Shown here: positions 52,841-62,722 of the stretch, piece by piece | How the letters are laid out: every line of letters starts with the position of its first letter | Position numbering within the stretch: position 1 is the first letter of the stretch | Assembly (NCBI RefSeq): GCF_026013645.1 | Contig: NZ_CP110224.1 | Location: 3,410,001-3,474,000, forward strand | From: Virgibacillus natechei | GTDB taxonomy: Bacteria; Bacillota; Bacilli; Bacillales; Amphibacillaceae | Direction: 5' to 3' | Length of the DNA stretch: 64,000 nucleotides | Translations under genes and position numbers: made by a program | Notes under the pieces: model-generated | Databases searched by the model: none | Seen by the model: the letters and a program-made list of their open reading frames with translations, nothing else | Told to the model about the DNA's origin: nothing

Positions 52841-54031
52841 CTATTCCTTAGGCACTTCGATTAACACAGCATCGCCCTGGCCACCGCCACTGCATATGGC
52901 TGCAATGCCTAGACCACCGCCGCGTCTTTTTAATTCGTAGATTAATGTTAAAATAATACGTGCCCCGCTTGCACCAATTGGGTGACCCAATGCGACTGCC
53001 CCGCCATTCACATTAACTTTCTCATTATCAATGCCGGCAATTTTCCCACTGGCCAATGAGACAGCTGCGAATGCTTCATTGATTTCAAATAAGTCAATTT
53101 CATCTTTGGCATGACCTGTTTTTTCCAATAATTTATTGATCACCAAGCCAGGTGTTTGTGGGAAATCTTTCGCTTCTACTGCTACTTCTGCATGACCAAT
53201 CACTGTTGCCATCGGTGTCTTTCCTATTTCTGCAGCTTTTTCATCCGACATAACAACAAATGCACAGGCGCCGTCGTTAATTCCAGGTGCATTCCCCGCT
53301 GTAATCGTACCGTTGGGATCAAATGCTGGACGTAATTTTGCTAGTGTCTCTGGTGTTGTGTCCTTACGCGGTGCTTCATCCGTGTTAACAACGACTGGAT
53401 CTCCTTTACGTTGCTTCACTTCCAATGGCGTAATTTCTTCCGCAAATTTCCCATCTTCAATCGCTTGGATTGCACGACTATGACTGCGAGCAGACCATTC
53501 ATCCTGTGCTTCTCTTGTCAATTCGTATGCTTCCGCTGTTGAATTTCCATAATTACCCATATGAACCCCTTGAAACGAACAAGTTAATCCATCATGTACC
53601 ATCATGTCTTTCACCGTTTTGTCACCCATCCGATTTCCCCAACGTGCATCTGGCAGAAAATAAGGTGCATTGCTCATGCTTTCCATTCCACCAGCTACAA
53701 TTACCTCTTCATCACCTAAACGAATGAGCTGATCTGCCAATGTCACACTGCGTAAACCAGATGCACAGACCTTATTGATCGTTTCCGTTTTAACATCCCA
53801 TGGAATACCTGCTTTTCGAGCTGCTTGACGTGACGGAATTTGTCCTTGGCCACCCTGGAGGACCGCCCCCATAATTACTTCATCAATTTGCTCCCCGCCT
53901 TCTAGTCCAGCACGGCGTAAAGCCTCTTCGATTGCTTTCCCCCCAAGATCGGATGCTGTAAATGGCTTTAGACTTCCTCCAAATTTCCCAAATGGTGTTC
54001 TTGCCCCTGAAACGATAACCGTTTTTCTCAT
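52841..54031 (-). CDS. thl: Acetyl-CoA acetyltransferase (thiolase)
   Basis: 396 residues, catalysing thiolytic cleavage of acetoacetyl-CoA or its reverse. The nucleophile Cys is in [11 protein letters not shown], the [10 protein letters not shown] motif carries the catalytic His, and the second Cys is in CSGGGQGDA. First gene of the thl-hbd-acd-acd-meaB-tetR-icmF run. Its promoter region carries a FadR-like palindrome over the -35 element and a candidate cre site. Confidence 0.97.
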   Translation of the reverse strand: MRKTVIVSGARTPFGKFGGSLKPFTASDLGGKAIEEALRRAGLEGGEQIDEVIMGAVLQGGQGQIPSRQAARKAGIPWDVKTETINKVCASGLRSVTLADQLIRLGDEEVIVAGGMESMSNAPYFLPDARWGNRMGDKTVKDMMVHDGLTCSFQGVHMGNYGNSTAEAYELTREAQDEWSARSHSRAIQAIEDGKFAEEITPLEVKQRKGDPVVVNTDEAPRKDTTPETLAKLRPAFDPNGTITAGNAPGINDGACAFVVMSDEKAAEIGKTPMATVIGHAEVAVEAKDFPQTPGLVINKLLEKTGHAKDEIDLFEINEAFAAVSLASGKIAGIDNEKVNVNGGAVALGHPIGASGARIILTLIYELKRRGGGLGIAAICSGGGQGDAVLIEVPKE

Positions 54032-54054
54032 GAATAACCGCTCCTTCTTTTTAT

Positions 54055-54068
54055 TGGTAACGCTTTCC
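54055..54068 (-). promoter_or_regulatory. Candidate cre site downstream of the thl promoter
   Basis: The minus-strand sequence GGAAAGCGTTACCA fits the CcpA consensus at 12 of 14 positions. It lies between the promoter and the gene, a place suited to roadblock repression. Confidence 0.35.
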
Positions 54069-54113
54069 TATTATTCTATCATACATTCTAAACGATTTAA
54101 TCATACCATTTGA

Positions 54114-54129
54114 TTGAACGCTCGCTCAA
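54114..54129. promoter_or_regulatory. FadR-like operator over the thl promoter
   Basis: On the minus strand TTGAGCGAGCGTTCAA, an imperfect palindrome. Its first six bases can serve as a -35 element, 18 bases from TATGAT. A TetR-type repressor bound here would block the promoter. Confidence 0.55.
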
Positions 54130-54141
54130 TTTATTTTCCAG

Positions 54142-54182
54142 AAAAGATTGCTAATGCCACTTATGACGCTAGCAATCTTTTC
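54142..54182 (-). terminator. Terminator of fadF
   Basis: AAAAGATTGCTA and TAGCAATCTTTT form the stem, directly after the fadF stop. It separates fadF from the thl operon. Confidence 0.85.
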
Positions 54183-54192
54183 TGAATCTATT

Positions 54193-56301
54193 CTATGCTG
54201 TTTGTGCGTGTTCTTCTACGAAAACGGATAATGCTAGAATTTCTGCAACGTCCATTGTGCTGATATCTTCTTCAACGTCTTTTGCTTTTGTTCCATCACT
54301 TAACATCGTTAGACAGAATGGACATGCACTTGAGATCATCGTCGGTTCAACTTCCATTGCTTGTTCCGTACGCGCTTCATTAATACGGTTGCCAGTCGTA
54401 TCTTCTGACCACATTAGTCCTCCACCTGCTCCACAGCACATTCCGTTCTCTTTGCTGCGTTTCATTTCAACCAGGTCCAGTCCAGGAATTGATTTTAAGA
54501 TCTCCCTCGGTGGATCATATACGCCATTATATCTACCTAAGTAACAAGAATCATGGTAGGTTAATCGTTGGTTAATTTCCCGTTGTGGTTCTAGCTTTCC
54601 ATTCATGACAAGGTCGTACATTAATTGCGTATGATGGTAAACCTCGGCTTCATAACCAAAATCCGGATATTCGTTCTTGAAAATATTATATGCGTGTGGA
54701 TCGATAGTAACAATCTTTTTCACATTATTTTTTTCAAATTCTTTAATGTTTTTCTCCGCGATTTCCTGGAATAAAAACTCATTTCCGATACGACGAGCTG
54801 TATCGCCTGAATTTGCTTCTTTGTTCCCTAATATTGCAAAGCTAACGCCAGCTTTATTCATTAGTTTCGCAAACGCAATTGCAATTTTTTGACTGCGGCT
54901 GTCATATGCACCCATTGAACTTACCCAAAACAGATATTCGAAATCTTTATCTTCTTTTTGCAGTTCTTTTACTGTTGGGATATGAACAGACTCATCAATG
55001 TCACGCCATTTAATACGGTCTTTTTTGGATAGTCCCCAAGGATTTCCTTGACGCTCAATATTCATTACCGCACGTTGTGCATCAGGATCCATTTTACCTT
55101 CTGTCATGACAAGGTAACGACGCATATCAATAATTTGACCAACATGTTCATTGCTTACAGGACAAGCATCTTCACATGCGCGGCAAGTGGTACATCCGCT
55201 CAGTTCTTCTTCTGTAATAACGTCGCCAATTAAACTTGCAGATTGTACAGTTGCTGCTGCTTCGTTTGAACCGCTTGCTTGATTTCCTTGCGATCCCGAG
55301 AAGGCATATGCCGGAACCCATGGTGACTTCCCTGTTATGGCACCACCTTTTTCTGTTAAGTGGTCACGAACCTTAACCATGATATCCATCGGCGACAGCA
55401 TTTTACCAGTTCCAGATGCTGGACAGACGTCCGTACAACGTCCACATTCTACACAGGCATAGAAATCAAGCATTTGATTCTGATCAAAGTCTTCTACTTT
55501 CCCAACACCGAATGAAATTTCTTCTTCACTTTCTTCATCGACTTCATCCATATTAAAATCGATTGTCTTTAATTTTCCTGGGACAGGTTTGCTAATAAAT
55601 ACGTTAATAGGTGCTGCAATTAAATGTGCGTGCTTCGATTGCGGTATATAGACTAAAAATGCAAGTATGGTAATGGTGTGTATCCACCAAGCCACAAAAA
55701 ATGTAACCATTGCAACCGTTGGTGACATCCAGCCAAAAGCAAATGCTATTGAACTAGCAACTGGTTCGGTCCATGTGGTAGCTTCTCCATGCCAAATCAT
55801 ACCCATACCGTTTCCTATTAGTACGGACACCATCAAGGTTCCGATAAATATTAATACAACACCAGCTTTAAATCCACGTTTTAAACGGACAAGTTTTTCC
55901 ACATAACGACGATAGAATGCCCAAACTACTGCTGCTAGAATCGTCAACGTTACAATTTCCTGGAAAAACACAAAGCCAGGATAGAAAATACCAAATGGTA
56001 AGTGATTACCTGGTGATAACCCTTTCACGAAAAAATCTATCGCACCAAATTGTACAAGAATAAAGCCATAAAACATCATGACGTGAATGATACCTGATTT
56101 TTTATCCTTTAAAAGCTTTGATTGTCCAAAAACTATGGTAACCACTCTACGTATTCGTTCTTTGAGTGCCCATTCAAACTCCGTTTTTTGACCAAGTCTA
56201 ATATAGGAAACTCTTGTCGCTACAACTTTAGCGAATAAGTATAACGCGTAACTTGTTATGGCTATAAACGCCAACCAGTTAATCAACAAAAATGTATCCA
56301 T
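54193..56301 (-). CDS. fadF: FadF-like membrane iron-sulfur oxidoreductase
   Basis: A 702-residue protein of the heterodisulfide reductase HdrD/GlpC-like group, thought to pass electrons from acyl-CoA oxidation (via ETF) to quinones. About six N-terminal membrane helices (1-230) are followed by two 4Fe-4S motifs (CVECGRCTDVCP and CTTCRACEDACP) and two CCG domains (CCGAGGGLMW; SACPFCLTML). It matches B. subtilis FadF (YwjF) in length and position. A FadR-like palindrome and a candidate cre site precede it. Confidence 0.93.
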   Translation of the reverse strand: MDTFLLINWLAFIAITSYALYLFAKVVATRVSYIRLGQKTEFEWALKERIRRVVTIVFGQSKLLKDKKSGIIHVMMFYGFILVQFGAIDFFVKGLSPGNHLPFGIFYPGFVFFQEIVTLTILAAVVWAFYRRYVEKLVRLKRGFKAGVVLIFIGTLMVSVLIGNGMGMIWHGEATTWTEPVASSIAFAFGWMSPTVAMVTFFVAWWIHTITILAFLVYIPQSKHAHLIAAPINVFISKPVPGKLKTIDFNMDEVDEESEEEISFGVGKVEDFDQNQMLDFYACVECGRCTDVCPASGTGKMLSPMDIMVKVRDHLTEKGGAITGKSPWVPAYAFSGSQGNQASGSNEAAATVQSASLIGDVITEEELSGCTTCRACEDACPVSNEHVGQIIDMRRYLVMTEGKMDPDAQRAVMNIERQGNPWGLSKKDRIKWRDIDESVHIPTVKELQKEDKDFEYLFWVSSMGAYDSRSQKIAIAFAKLMNKAGVSFAILGNKEANSGDTARRIGNEFLFQEIAEKNIKEFEKNNVKKIVTIDPHAYNIFKNEYPDFGYEAEVYHHTQLMYDLVMNGKLEPQREINQRLTYHDSCYLGRYNGVYDPPREILKSIPGLDLVEMKRSKENGMCCGAGGGLMWSEDTTGNRINEARTEQAMEVEPTMISSACPFCLTMLSDGTKAKDVEEDISTMDVAEILALSVFVEEHAQTA

Positions 56302-56336
56302 CCGTGCTCCCCCTTTTAATCTAGTTTAACCGAAAA

Positions 56337-56350
56337 TGATAACGATTGCA
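56337..56350 (-). promoter_or_regulatory. Candidate cre site upstream of fadF
   Basis: The minus-strand TGCAATCGTTATCA matches TGWAANCGNTNWCA at 13 of 14 positions. It lies in the fadF leader inside an inverted repeat of CCGAAAA. Confidence 0.5.
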
Positions 56351-56387
56351 TTTTTCGGAAAATAAAATATACATCTATAGTAAACGA

Positions 56388-56401
56388 TGAATGATCATTC
56401 A
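56388..56401. promoter_or_regulatory. FadR-like operator upstream of fadF
   Basis: Perfect palindrome TGAATGATCATTCA directly after a TTGACT -35 element on the minus strand. It fits the known B. subtilis FadR operator type (TGAATGA-N-TCATTCA-like, with a shorter centre). Confidence 0.65.
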
Positions 56402-56612
56402 GTCAACCTAATTTTAGGAATGTTTAACGAGTTACACAGGATTTCGAGATTCGATAACAGATCCGAATTGATTGGAGCGGTGAATTTGTTATCCAATCTC
56501 TTTCCTCTGAAAAGTTACTTTTATTATAGCGTGCATTCAATGAGGATAAACAGACCGATTTAGCCATGACACGTAACGATACTTTGTCGAAGGTCCTCAC
56601 TCGTTGTGTCAT

Positions 56613-57060
56613 TTGGCTCTTTTCGTAAATATTATTGCTTTTAAACCTTCGTAGTTGTTATAAAATTCGACGTAACTGCTATGTTGATTTCCGCTCCGGG
56701 CAGTCGCTTTCCGCGGGCACGGCTTTGCCCTGGCAAAGGGTATGTCGACGTTGTTCGCAAAGAACGGTTTTAGTCGACCTTCCTTAGGAGAGTCTTGTGG
56801 GGTCTTCAGACTCGTGCTTTTCCCGCAGGAGTCGACTGCCCGGAGCTCCAATCAACCACCGGAAGAGTGCAAGCATTTGTTTAAATTAATCAAACAATAT
56901 ATTTTTAGAAGCAGAAAAACACAACACCCAGCGGAGGAAATACATGGAGACTCCGGCGGGAGGAAAGGCCTAGGCGAGACCCCGGAGTGCGTTAGCACGA
57001 GGAGGCTCACCAGCCGCCCGCGGAAAGCGGAATGTATTTCCGTAGCGAGTATAAAAAGCA
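56613..57060 (+). repeat. MITE-like repeat family D, copy D3, with one hairpin module
   Basis: The left end GGCTCTTTTCGTAA is the inverted complement of the right ends of D1 and D2. D lies at about 56690-56860 and D-prime at about 56925-57045. The module at 56724-56778 has first hairpin TTTGCC/GGCAAA, outer GTCGAC/GTCGAC, inner GTTC/GAAC and loop GCAAA. No terminator for argS is seen; the GC-rich hairpins may act as one. Confidence 0.8.
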
Positions 57061-57106
57061 TCACTCTAGCCTGTCATTTCACCAAACTTTGGGACGTCCT
57101 ATTCGT

Positions 57107-58777
57107 TTACATTTTTTCAGGTGCTGAAACGCCAAGTAATCCTAGTGCATTGTGCAGTGTAATGCGTACAGATTTCATAAGCGCAATGCGTGCTTGCGTT
57201 TGTTCTCTGTTGCTATCATCCAGTACTTTTTCCGCGTTATAGAAGCTATGCAGTAAGGTTGCCAGGTCAAAGACGTATTGCGTAATTTTGTGTGGCGTGT
57301 GTTTCTGTGCAGCATCCGCTACCGTTTGCGGGAATTCACCGAGTTTCTTTAGAAGATCTATTTCTTTCTCAGCAGTTAGCAGTGTCGCGTCATAATCTCC
57401 ATCTACCTGAAACCCTTTGCTCTCCGCTTGCTTTAACATCGTACAAATTCTCGCATGTGCATATTGCACATAATATACAGGGTTATCATTGGTTTCAGAA
57501 CGAGCTAAATCCATATCAAAGTCGAGTTGCGAGTCATTGGAACGCGCCATGAAAAAGTAGCGGGTCGCATCAATACCAACTTCATCCATTAGTTCACGCA
57601 AGGAAACAGCATTTCCTGAACGTTTGCTCATCTTCTGTTTTTCACCTTTTTCAAACAGATTGACCATTTGAATAATCTTCACATCAAATTGTTCTACGGG
57701 ATAACCTAGTGCTTGAATCGCCGCACGCATTCTTGGGACGTATCCATGATGATCCGCTCCCCATACATTTATAATCTTATCAAAACCTCTGTCTAGTTTA
57801 TTTTGATGATAAGCAATATCTGGTGTTAGATACGTATAATTACCGTCCTGTTTTATAAGTACTCGGTCTTTATCATCACCAAATTCACTTGAGCGGAACC
57901 ACGTAGCTCCGTCTTTCTCGTATGTGTAATTCCCTTCATCCAATACCTTTAACGTATCTTTTATCTTGTCTTCTTTATATAAAGACATTTCAGAGAACCA
58001 ATTGTCAAACTGAACACCGAACGCTGCCAGATCTTCTTCAATTCCACCCAGTGCAGCCTTCAATCCATATTCCTTAAAAAATTCCAACCGCTCTACATCT
58101 TCTGCATCTGCCCATTTATCGCCATATTCGGTGGCTAACGTTTTACCGATTTCGATAATATCTTTCCCTCGATAACCGTTTTCTGGCATTTCCACATCTT
58201 TATCCAACGCCTGTAAGTAACGAGCCTCGACGGATAGGGCTAGGTTATCAATTTGATTACCAGCGTCATTGATATAATATTCACGTTCCACATTATAACC
58301 AGCCGCTGCAAAAACATTGCATAATACATCACCAAAAGCCGCGCCTCGTGCATGGCCAAGGTGCAGTTCGCCTGTAGGGTTAACAGAGACAAATTCAACC
58401 TGAACCTTCTCCCCTTTACCGGTATTGGTTTGCCCGTAAGTATCGGCACCTTGTAAGATAGTAGGAATAACATCACCGAGAAAATCATTTTTCATAAAAA
58501 AGTTAATGAATCCAGGCCCTGCAATTTCCACTTTTTCAATCGAAGCTTTGGATTGGTCCAAATGTTCTACAATATCATCCGCAATTTGACGAGGTGCTTT
58601 TTTTGCAATGCGTGCAAGCTGCATCGCGATATTGGTCGCAAAATCACCATGCGCTTTATCTTTTGGTTTTTCTAATAGGATTGTAGGCAGTTCCTCAGCT
58701 GTTGCAAGCTCTGCTTGAATGACGGAATGAGCTATTTGTTGCTTCAATGTATCTTCTGTTTGTTCCAAGACGTTCAT
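57107..58777 (-). CDS. argS: Arginyl-tRNA synthetase
   Basis: A class I aminoacyl-tRNA synthetase, 556 residues. The HIGH signature appears as [15 protein letters not shown] and the KMSKS loop as [12 protein letters not shown]. The N-terminal Add-1 domain (1-110) and the C-terminal anticodon-binding helices ([12 protein letters not shown] onward) are present. Its ATG overlaps the stop of ywiB (TAATG), the standard ywiB-argS pair. Confidence 0.98.
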   Translation of the reverse strand: MNVLEQTEDTLKQQIAHSVIQAELATAEELPTILLEKPKDKAHGDFATNIAMQLARIAKKAPRQIADDIVEHLDQSKASIEKVEIAGPGFINFFMKNDFLGDVIPTILQGADTYGQTNTGKGEKVQVEFVSVNPTGELHLGHARGAAFGDVLCNVFAAAGYNVEREYYINDAGNQIDNLALSVEARYLQALDKDVEMPENGYRGKDIIEIGKTLATEYGDKWADAEDVERLEFFKEYGLKAALGGIEEDLAAFGVQFDNWFSEMSLYKEDKIKDTLKVLDEGNYTYEKDGATWFRSSEFGDDKDRVLIKQDGNYTYLTPDIAYHQNKLDRGFDKIINVWGADHHGYVPRMRAAIQALGYPVEQFDVKIIQMVNLFEKGEKQKMSKRSGNAVSLRELMDEVGIDATRYFFMARSNDSQLDFDMDLARSETNDNPVYYVQYAHARICTMLKQAESKGFQVDGDYDATLLTAEKEIDLLKKLGEFPQTVADAAQKHTPHKITQYVFDLATLLHSFYNAEKVLDDSNREQTQARIALMKSVRITLHNALGLLGVSAPEKM

Positions 58778-59217
58778 TACGAACCCTCCTCCATAAATGT
58801 TAATGCAAGTTCATGCTTTCGTTCTTCCTGTCCGTTTAATTTTACGCTGTAGGAAATCCCTAAATATCCGTTATCTGTTTCATATAACGGCTGATAGTTA
58901 ATGGAATTTGTATATGTTTCCATATGAATGACTCCATACGGGTGCTTGTAGACATTTTCAGTCGTTTGGTTGGGGAGAAACTGTTGGTTCATTTTGACCT
59001 CACCCGTCCGCTTGATATTTACCTTTCCACTTTGTATCGTGAGTAGATTTTTGGTCGTCACGTTCTCTTCCTCTGTTTCTTCCTCAAATATAATCACATC
59101 AAGATTACCTTTTTGATAAAGCGTTCCAGGATGTTTTATCGTATTGTACTCCATTTGCCCATTGTCTTCAATGGTCGTACGGAGTTCTACCTCGACAGGT
59201 ATTTCTTGTGAACTCAT
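58777..59217 (-). CDS. ywiB: YwiB-like DUF1934 protein
   Basis: A 146-residue beta-rich, lipocalin-like small protein. The family is conserved next to argS in Bacillales; the function is unknown. Visible conserved parts are the N-terminal [35 protein letters not shown] and [19 protein letters not shown]. Translation is coupled to argS through the one-base stop-start overlap. Confidence 0.9.
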   Translation of the reverse strand: MSSQEIPVEVELRTTIEDNGQMEYNTIKHPGTLYQKGNLDVIIFEEETEEENVTTKNLLTIQSGKVNIKRTGEVKMNQQFLPNQTTENVYKHPYGVIHMETYTNSINYQPLYETDNGYLGISYSVKLNGQEERKHELALTFMEEGS

Positions 59218-59367
59218 ATTATCGCTCCTGCTTCCGAAATAATCATATATTGTCTTATTATAGCGATAAATGTGGGATGGACGCTACCATTTTTTTAAAA
59301 TAAGTTTATTTATCTTTATCTTTTCCCATAATGTGAGTAATGCAGACATATATTGGAGCTAATCATT

Positions 59368-61401
59368 ATGAGAAAGAATTTCATGAAACGGAAAATGAAC
59401 CGATTTATTTTCAAAATAGGAATAGGTACTTTTATATTGATTATTAGCTGTGTATTAGGTATCTATTTTATCAGTTTTCTATTAGGTCCACCAGAATTAA
59501 CGAACGAACAGAATACGGTTTACTATAGCAATAATGGTGAAATCATTGGCGAAGAACAGGGAACAGAAAACAGGCATTGGATAGATTTAGAAGATATGTC
59601 TGAGGAATTCATCCATGCAACATTATTGATCGAGGACCAGCATTTCTATAACCATATTGGGTTTGATTTCAGGCGCATTACCCGGGCTGTATTACGTAAT
59701 ATTCAATCGATGTCTCTAAAAGAAGGTGCAAGTACAGTAACGCAACAGTACGCACGAAATTTATTTTTATCACATGATAAAACATGGTCACGGAAATTAA
59801 AAGAAGCCTTTTATACCATTCGACTGGAGATGTTTTATTCAAAGGACGAGATCTTAGAAGGTTACTTAAATACCATCTATTTTGGTCATGGTGCATATGG
59901 AATCGAAACAGCCAGTGACCACTTCTTTCATAAATCTGCTAAGGAATTATCCCTAGCTGAATCTGCTATGTTAGCAGCAATACCGAATGGGCCGACCTAT
60001 TTTTCTCCTCTAAACAATGAAACGAATGCGACGAATCGTCAAAATCAGATCTTGGGTCTCATGCACGCTGAAGATCTGATCAGCGAGCAGGATTACCAAG
60101 CTGCGACAGAAGAGGTGCTCGTTTATTCTGAACAAACGGAGCGAAACACAGATTCGATTGGCCCCCATTTCCAAGATACCGTTCTAAAAGAAGCTGCAGC
60201 TATTTTAGAGCTTGATGCTGAATTCATTCGGTCTGGTGGATTTCAAATACATACAACACTGGATGTTGATCAACAAAATCATCTGGAAAACCAAATTCAA
60301 TCGGAAATGGATACGGATAGCGATATTGAGATTGGAGCCATGGCAATGAATCCTGATACAGGAGCCATACAGGCTTTGGCCGGAGGAAAAGCTTATGAAT
60401 CAAGTAGTTTTAACCGAGCAATAGATGCCAAACGGATGCCGGCATCTACCTTTAAGCCTTTTTTATATTACGCTGCTCTTCATCATGGATACACGCCCAG
60501 CACCATGCTAACGAGCAAGCCAACTGAATTTGTGCTTGAAGATGGTGAGGTTTATCAGCCAAGCAACTTCAATGATAACTATGCAAATGAACCAATTACA
60601 CTCGCACAAGCATTAGCATTATCGGACAATGTCTATGCCGTGAAAACAAATATGTTTTTAGGTGCCCAGACATTAGTTGATACGGCCAGGGAATTTGGCT
60701 TTACCAGTGACTTACCAGCTGTTCCATCACTTGCACTTGGAACTGCTACTGTTTCCGTTGAAGAAATGGTTAAGGGTTATGGAATGCTGGCTAACGGTGG
60801 CCACGAAATTTCCAGTCATACCATTGATAAAATAATGGATCGGGACGGAGAAATCGTTTTTGAAAAGGACAACGAGGAAAACGAACCAGTGCTTGATCCA
60901 CAGAAGGCTTTTATTTTAACGCACCTATTAACGGGAATGTTTGATTCAGAATTAGACGGTTACATGCCTGTCACGGGATCCCCTATTGTAGATGACCTTA
61001 CACGAACGTATGCTGGAAAGTCTGGTACGACAAATTCTGATAGCTGGATGATTGGGTACAGTCCATCACTCGTTACAGGAGTATGGACAGGCTATGACGA
61101 TAATCGAAACATGGAAATTGTCGCAGAATCCGCCTATGCACGAAGTATATGGAGTGCATTTATGGAGGCAACCCATGAAGGAATGGAACAGGAAAGCTTT
61201 CATATCCCTTCCGGCGTAGTGGGTGTTCCGATTGACCCTGAAACAGGTCATCGAGCGACGCCTGATTGCAATTCAAGTCGGGTCATGTATTTTGAAGTAG
61301 GGACAGAACCTCAGAGCTTTTGTTCCGAGCACCATCATGAAAACCAGGAAAATGAAGATGAACGGGGTATCTTTGAGCAATGGTTTGAGCTGTTTTATTA
61401 G
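59368..61401 (+). CDS. pbpG: Class A penicillin-binding protein, PbpG-like
   Basis: A bifunctional transglycosylase/transpeptidase, 677 residues. One membrane anchor (about 12-35), then a GT51 domain (about 60-230, EDQHFYNHIGFDFRR, GASTVTQQYARNLFL), then a transpeptidase domain with SxxK as ASTFKPF, SxN as SDN, and KSGTT in place of KTG. ATG at 59368 has GGAG nine bases upstream. The position beside ywhD and ywiB matches B. subtilis pbpG (ywhE), a sporulation-linked enzyme. It stands opposite to its neighbours. Confidence 0.94.
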   Translation: MRKNFMKRKMNRFIFKIGIGTFILIISCVLGIYFISFLLGPPELTNEQNTVYYSNNGEIIGEEQGTENRHWIDLEDMSEEFIHATLLIEDQHFYNHIGFDFRRITRAVLRNIQSMSLKEGASTVTQQYARNLFLSHDKTWSRKLKEAFYTIRLEMFYSKDEILEGYLNTIYFGHGAYGIETASDHFFHKSAKELSLAESAMLAAIPNGPTYFSPLNNETNATNRQNQILGLMHAEDLISEQDYQAATEEVLVYSEQTERNTDSIGPHFQDTVLKEAAAILELDAEFIRSGGFQIHTTLDVDQQNHLENQIQSEMDTDSDIEIGAMAMNPDTGAIQALAGGKAYESSSFNRAIDAKRMPASTFKPFLYYAALHHGYTPSTMLTSKPTEFVLEDGEVYQPSNFNDNYANEPITLAQALALSDNVYAVKTNMFLGAQTLVDTAREFGFTSDLPAVPSLALGTATVSVEEMVKGYGMLANGGHEISSHTIDKIMDRDGEIVFEKDNEENEPVLDPQKAFILTHLLTGMFDSELDGYMPVTGSPIVDDLTRTYAGKSGTTNSDSWMIGYSPSLVTGVWTGYDDNRNMEIVAESAYARSIWSAFMEATHEGMEQESFHIPSGVVGVPIDPETGHRATPDCNSSRVMYFEVGTEPQSFCSEHHHENQENEDERGIFEQWFELFY

Positions 61402-61406
61402 CATGT

Positions 61407-61460
61407 TTTAGAAAAAATTGGCTTATCACCAAGTCTTCGTTCCGTATGCAAATAGAGTAG
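61407..61460 (+). repeat. Repeat family E fragment, copy E7
   Basis: Contains TTTTAGAAAAAATTGGCTTATC, CACCAAGTCTTCG and CGTATGCAAATAGAGTAG-like blocks, directly after the pbpG stop. Confidence 0.45.
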
Positions 61461-61473
61461 TTTCCTATGAAGC

Positions 61474-61525
61474 CAAAAAAAGAGGCCGACAATCAAGCTA
61501 AACGCTGATTGTCGGCTTCCTTTTT
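61474..61525 (+). terminator. Terminator of pbpG
   Basis: GAGGCCGACAATCA pairs with TGATTGTCGGCTTC (one wobble pair) and is followed by CTTTTTG; the opposite strand also ends in a T-run. Confidence 0.88.
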
Positions 61526-61643
61526 GTCCTAGTAATACATGAGTAAGCCCATGTATTAACATTTTACAAAGTTTTACTAGAAATCACAAGATATCTGCAA
61601 ATGATTCATTAATTAGACACAAATTAGTCATGATTTAAAGAAT

Positions 61644-62156
61644 TTACTCTGGTAATGCTTGCTTTAATTCATCGGTTGAATTGGCCCACATTTCCTCATT
61701 AAATTCAACAAGAAAATCCTTTAGTAATTTTTTCGACTGGTCATCCATATGCTCTACAATGATTTTCCCTTTCAATGATTTTTCCATATGGGTAACGTGC
61801 TGTGGCATTGATTTATAAGCGCGTTTTATCGAACGATCAACTACGAATTCACTACCCGCTACACCAGCGTAAAAAGGGCCATTTTCATTACGTTCTACAT
61901 TGACCCAAACGAACCAATACAATGTACCATTTGGAACTTCATCACGGTCTGGAACTACCTTTACACGTCGTTCCACTTTGCTGCGCGCATGCATAACGTC
62001 CATATCTACATACGCCTCACCTTCCGTTGGGCTAATAATAACGGGTGACATGTTCTCTAGACTAACGGTGCCTGCACCATAACCACCATGTCCATCTGTT
62101 GAGTCATCTTTTATAATGGTAAAGGCGTTTTTCTTTTTCGGTTCATCTAAACTCAT
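61644..62156 (-). CDS. ywhD: YwhD family protein
   Basis: A 170-residue soluble protein of the Bacillales-specific YwhD family; the function is unknown. Conserved segments are AFTIIKDDSTDGHGGYGAG, YVDMDVMHARSKVERRV and LYWFVWVNVERNENGPFYAG. ATG at 62156 is chosen because TTTGAGGAGG lies nine bases upstream. It lies between ywgA and pbpG as in B. subtilis. Confidence 0.9.
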   Translation of the reverse strand: MSLDEPKKKNAFTIIKDDSTDGHGGYGAGTVSLENMSPVIISPTEGEAYVDMDVMHARSKVERRVKVVPDRDEVPNGTLYWFVWVNVERNENGPFYAGVAGSEFVVDRSIKRAYKSMPQHVTHMEKSLKGKIIVEHMDDQSKKLLKDFLVEFNEEMWANSTDELKQALPE

Positions 62157-62227
62157 AGCAGGAATCCTCCTCAAATTTCAGTTTTTTTCATTGTAGCATA
62201 CGTGCCTAAGCTATTCACATATTGACT

Positions 62228-62722
62228 CTAGTGTTTCACTTTTTTGATGAAATTTAAAGCATCCTGCATTTCCTCATCCGTGTATTGCTGCTTCGGTTTA
62301 ATAGCATGTACTTTTTCTATCGTTTCATGTACAGGCAAATCTTCAAAATAAAGCATGGTTGCAACAAGTTCTAAAAACCTGGACGTACGATTTTGCAACA
62401 TTTCCACCTGCTCAGAAATATCGGGCATATCTACATGAAATTGATCCAAAAACGCCTCGCCTGCAGGATTGATTGTATACTGATATTGAGAATAGTTGCT
62501 TTTATCCTGTTTCTCTTCGCCGATAAAACCTAAATTGCAAAGTTCTTCAATCCGCAATGTTAACTCCTCCGAATAGGGGCCATAGAAATGGAAATGATAT
62601 TTTTCTTCAAAAGGTACATGGCTTTTCTGTAAAATATAGATCATTTTTTGCATTTTTTTCCTACCCGTAACCTCTTTTGCCACTGAAAAAAACTGCATCA
62701 ACCTCGCATGATTAGTCATCAT
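62228..62722 (-). CDS. ywgA: YwgA family protein
   Basis: A 164-residue protein with the family pattern MTNHARLMQFFSVAKEVTGRKKMQKMIY and HFHFYGPYSEELTLRIEEL, a winged-helix-like arrangement. The role is unknown. It overlaps the end of the HD-domain gene by 11 bases, so the two are probably translated together. Confidence 0.9.
   Translation of the reverse strand: MMTNHARLMQFFSVAKEVTGRKKMQKMIYILQKSHVPFEEKYHFHFYGPYSEELTLRIEELCNLGFIGEEKQDKSNYSQYQYTINPAGEAFLDQFHVDMPDISEQVEMLQNRTSRFLELVATMLYFEDLPVHETIEKVHAIKPKQQYTDEEMQDALNFIKKVKH

Noticed and set aside
57107..58777. Long plus-strand frames opposite argS, fadF and icmF
   Set aside because: All are complements of confident genes and lack ribosome sites.
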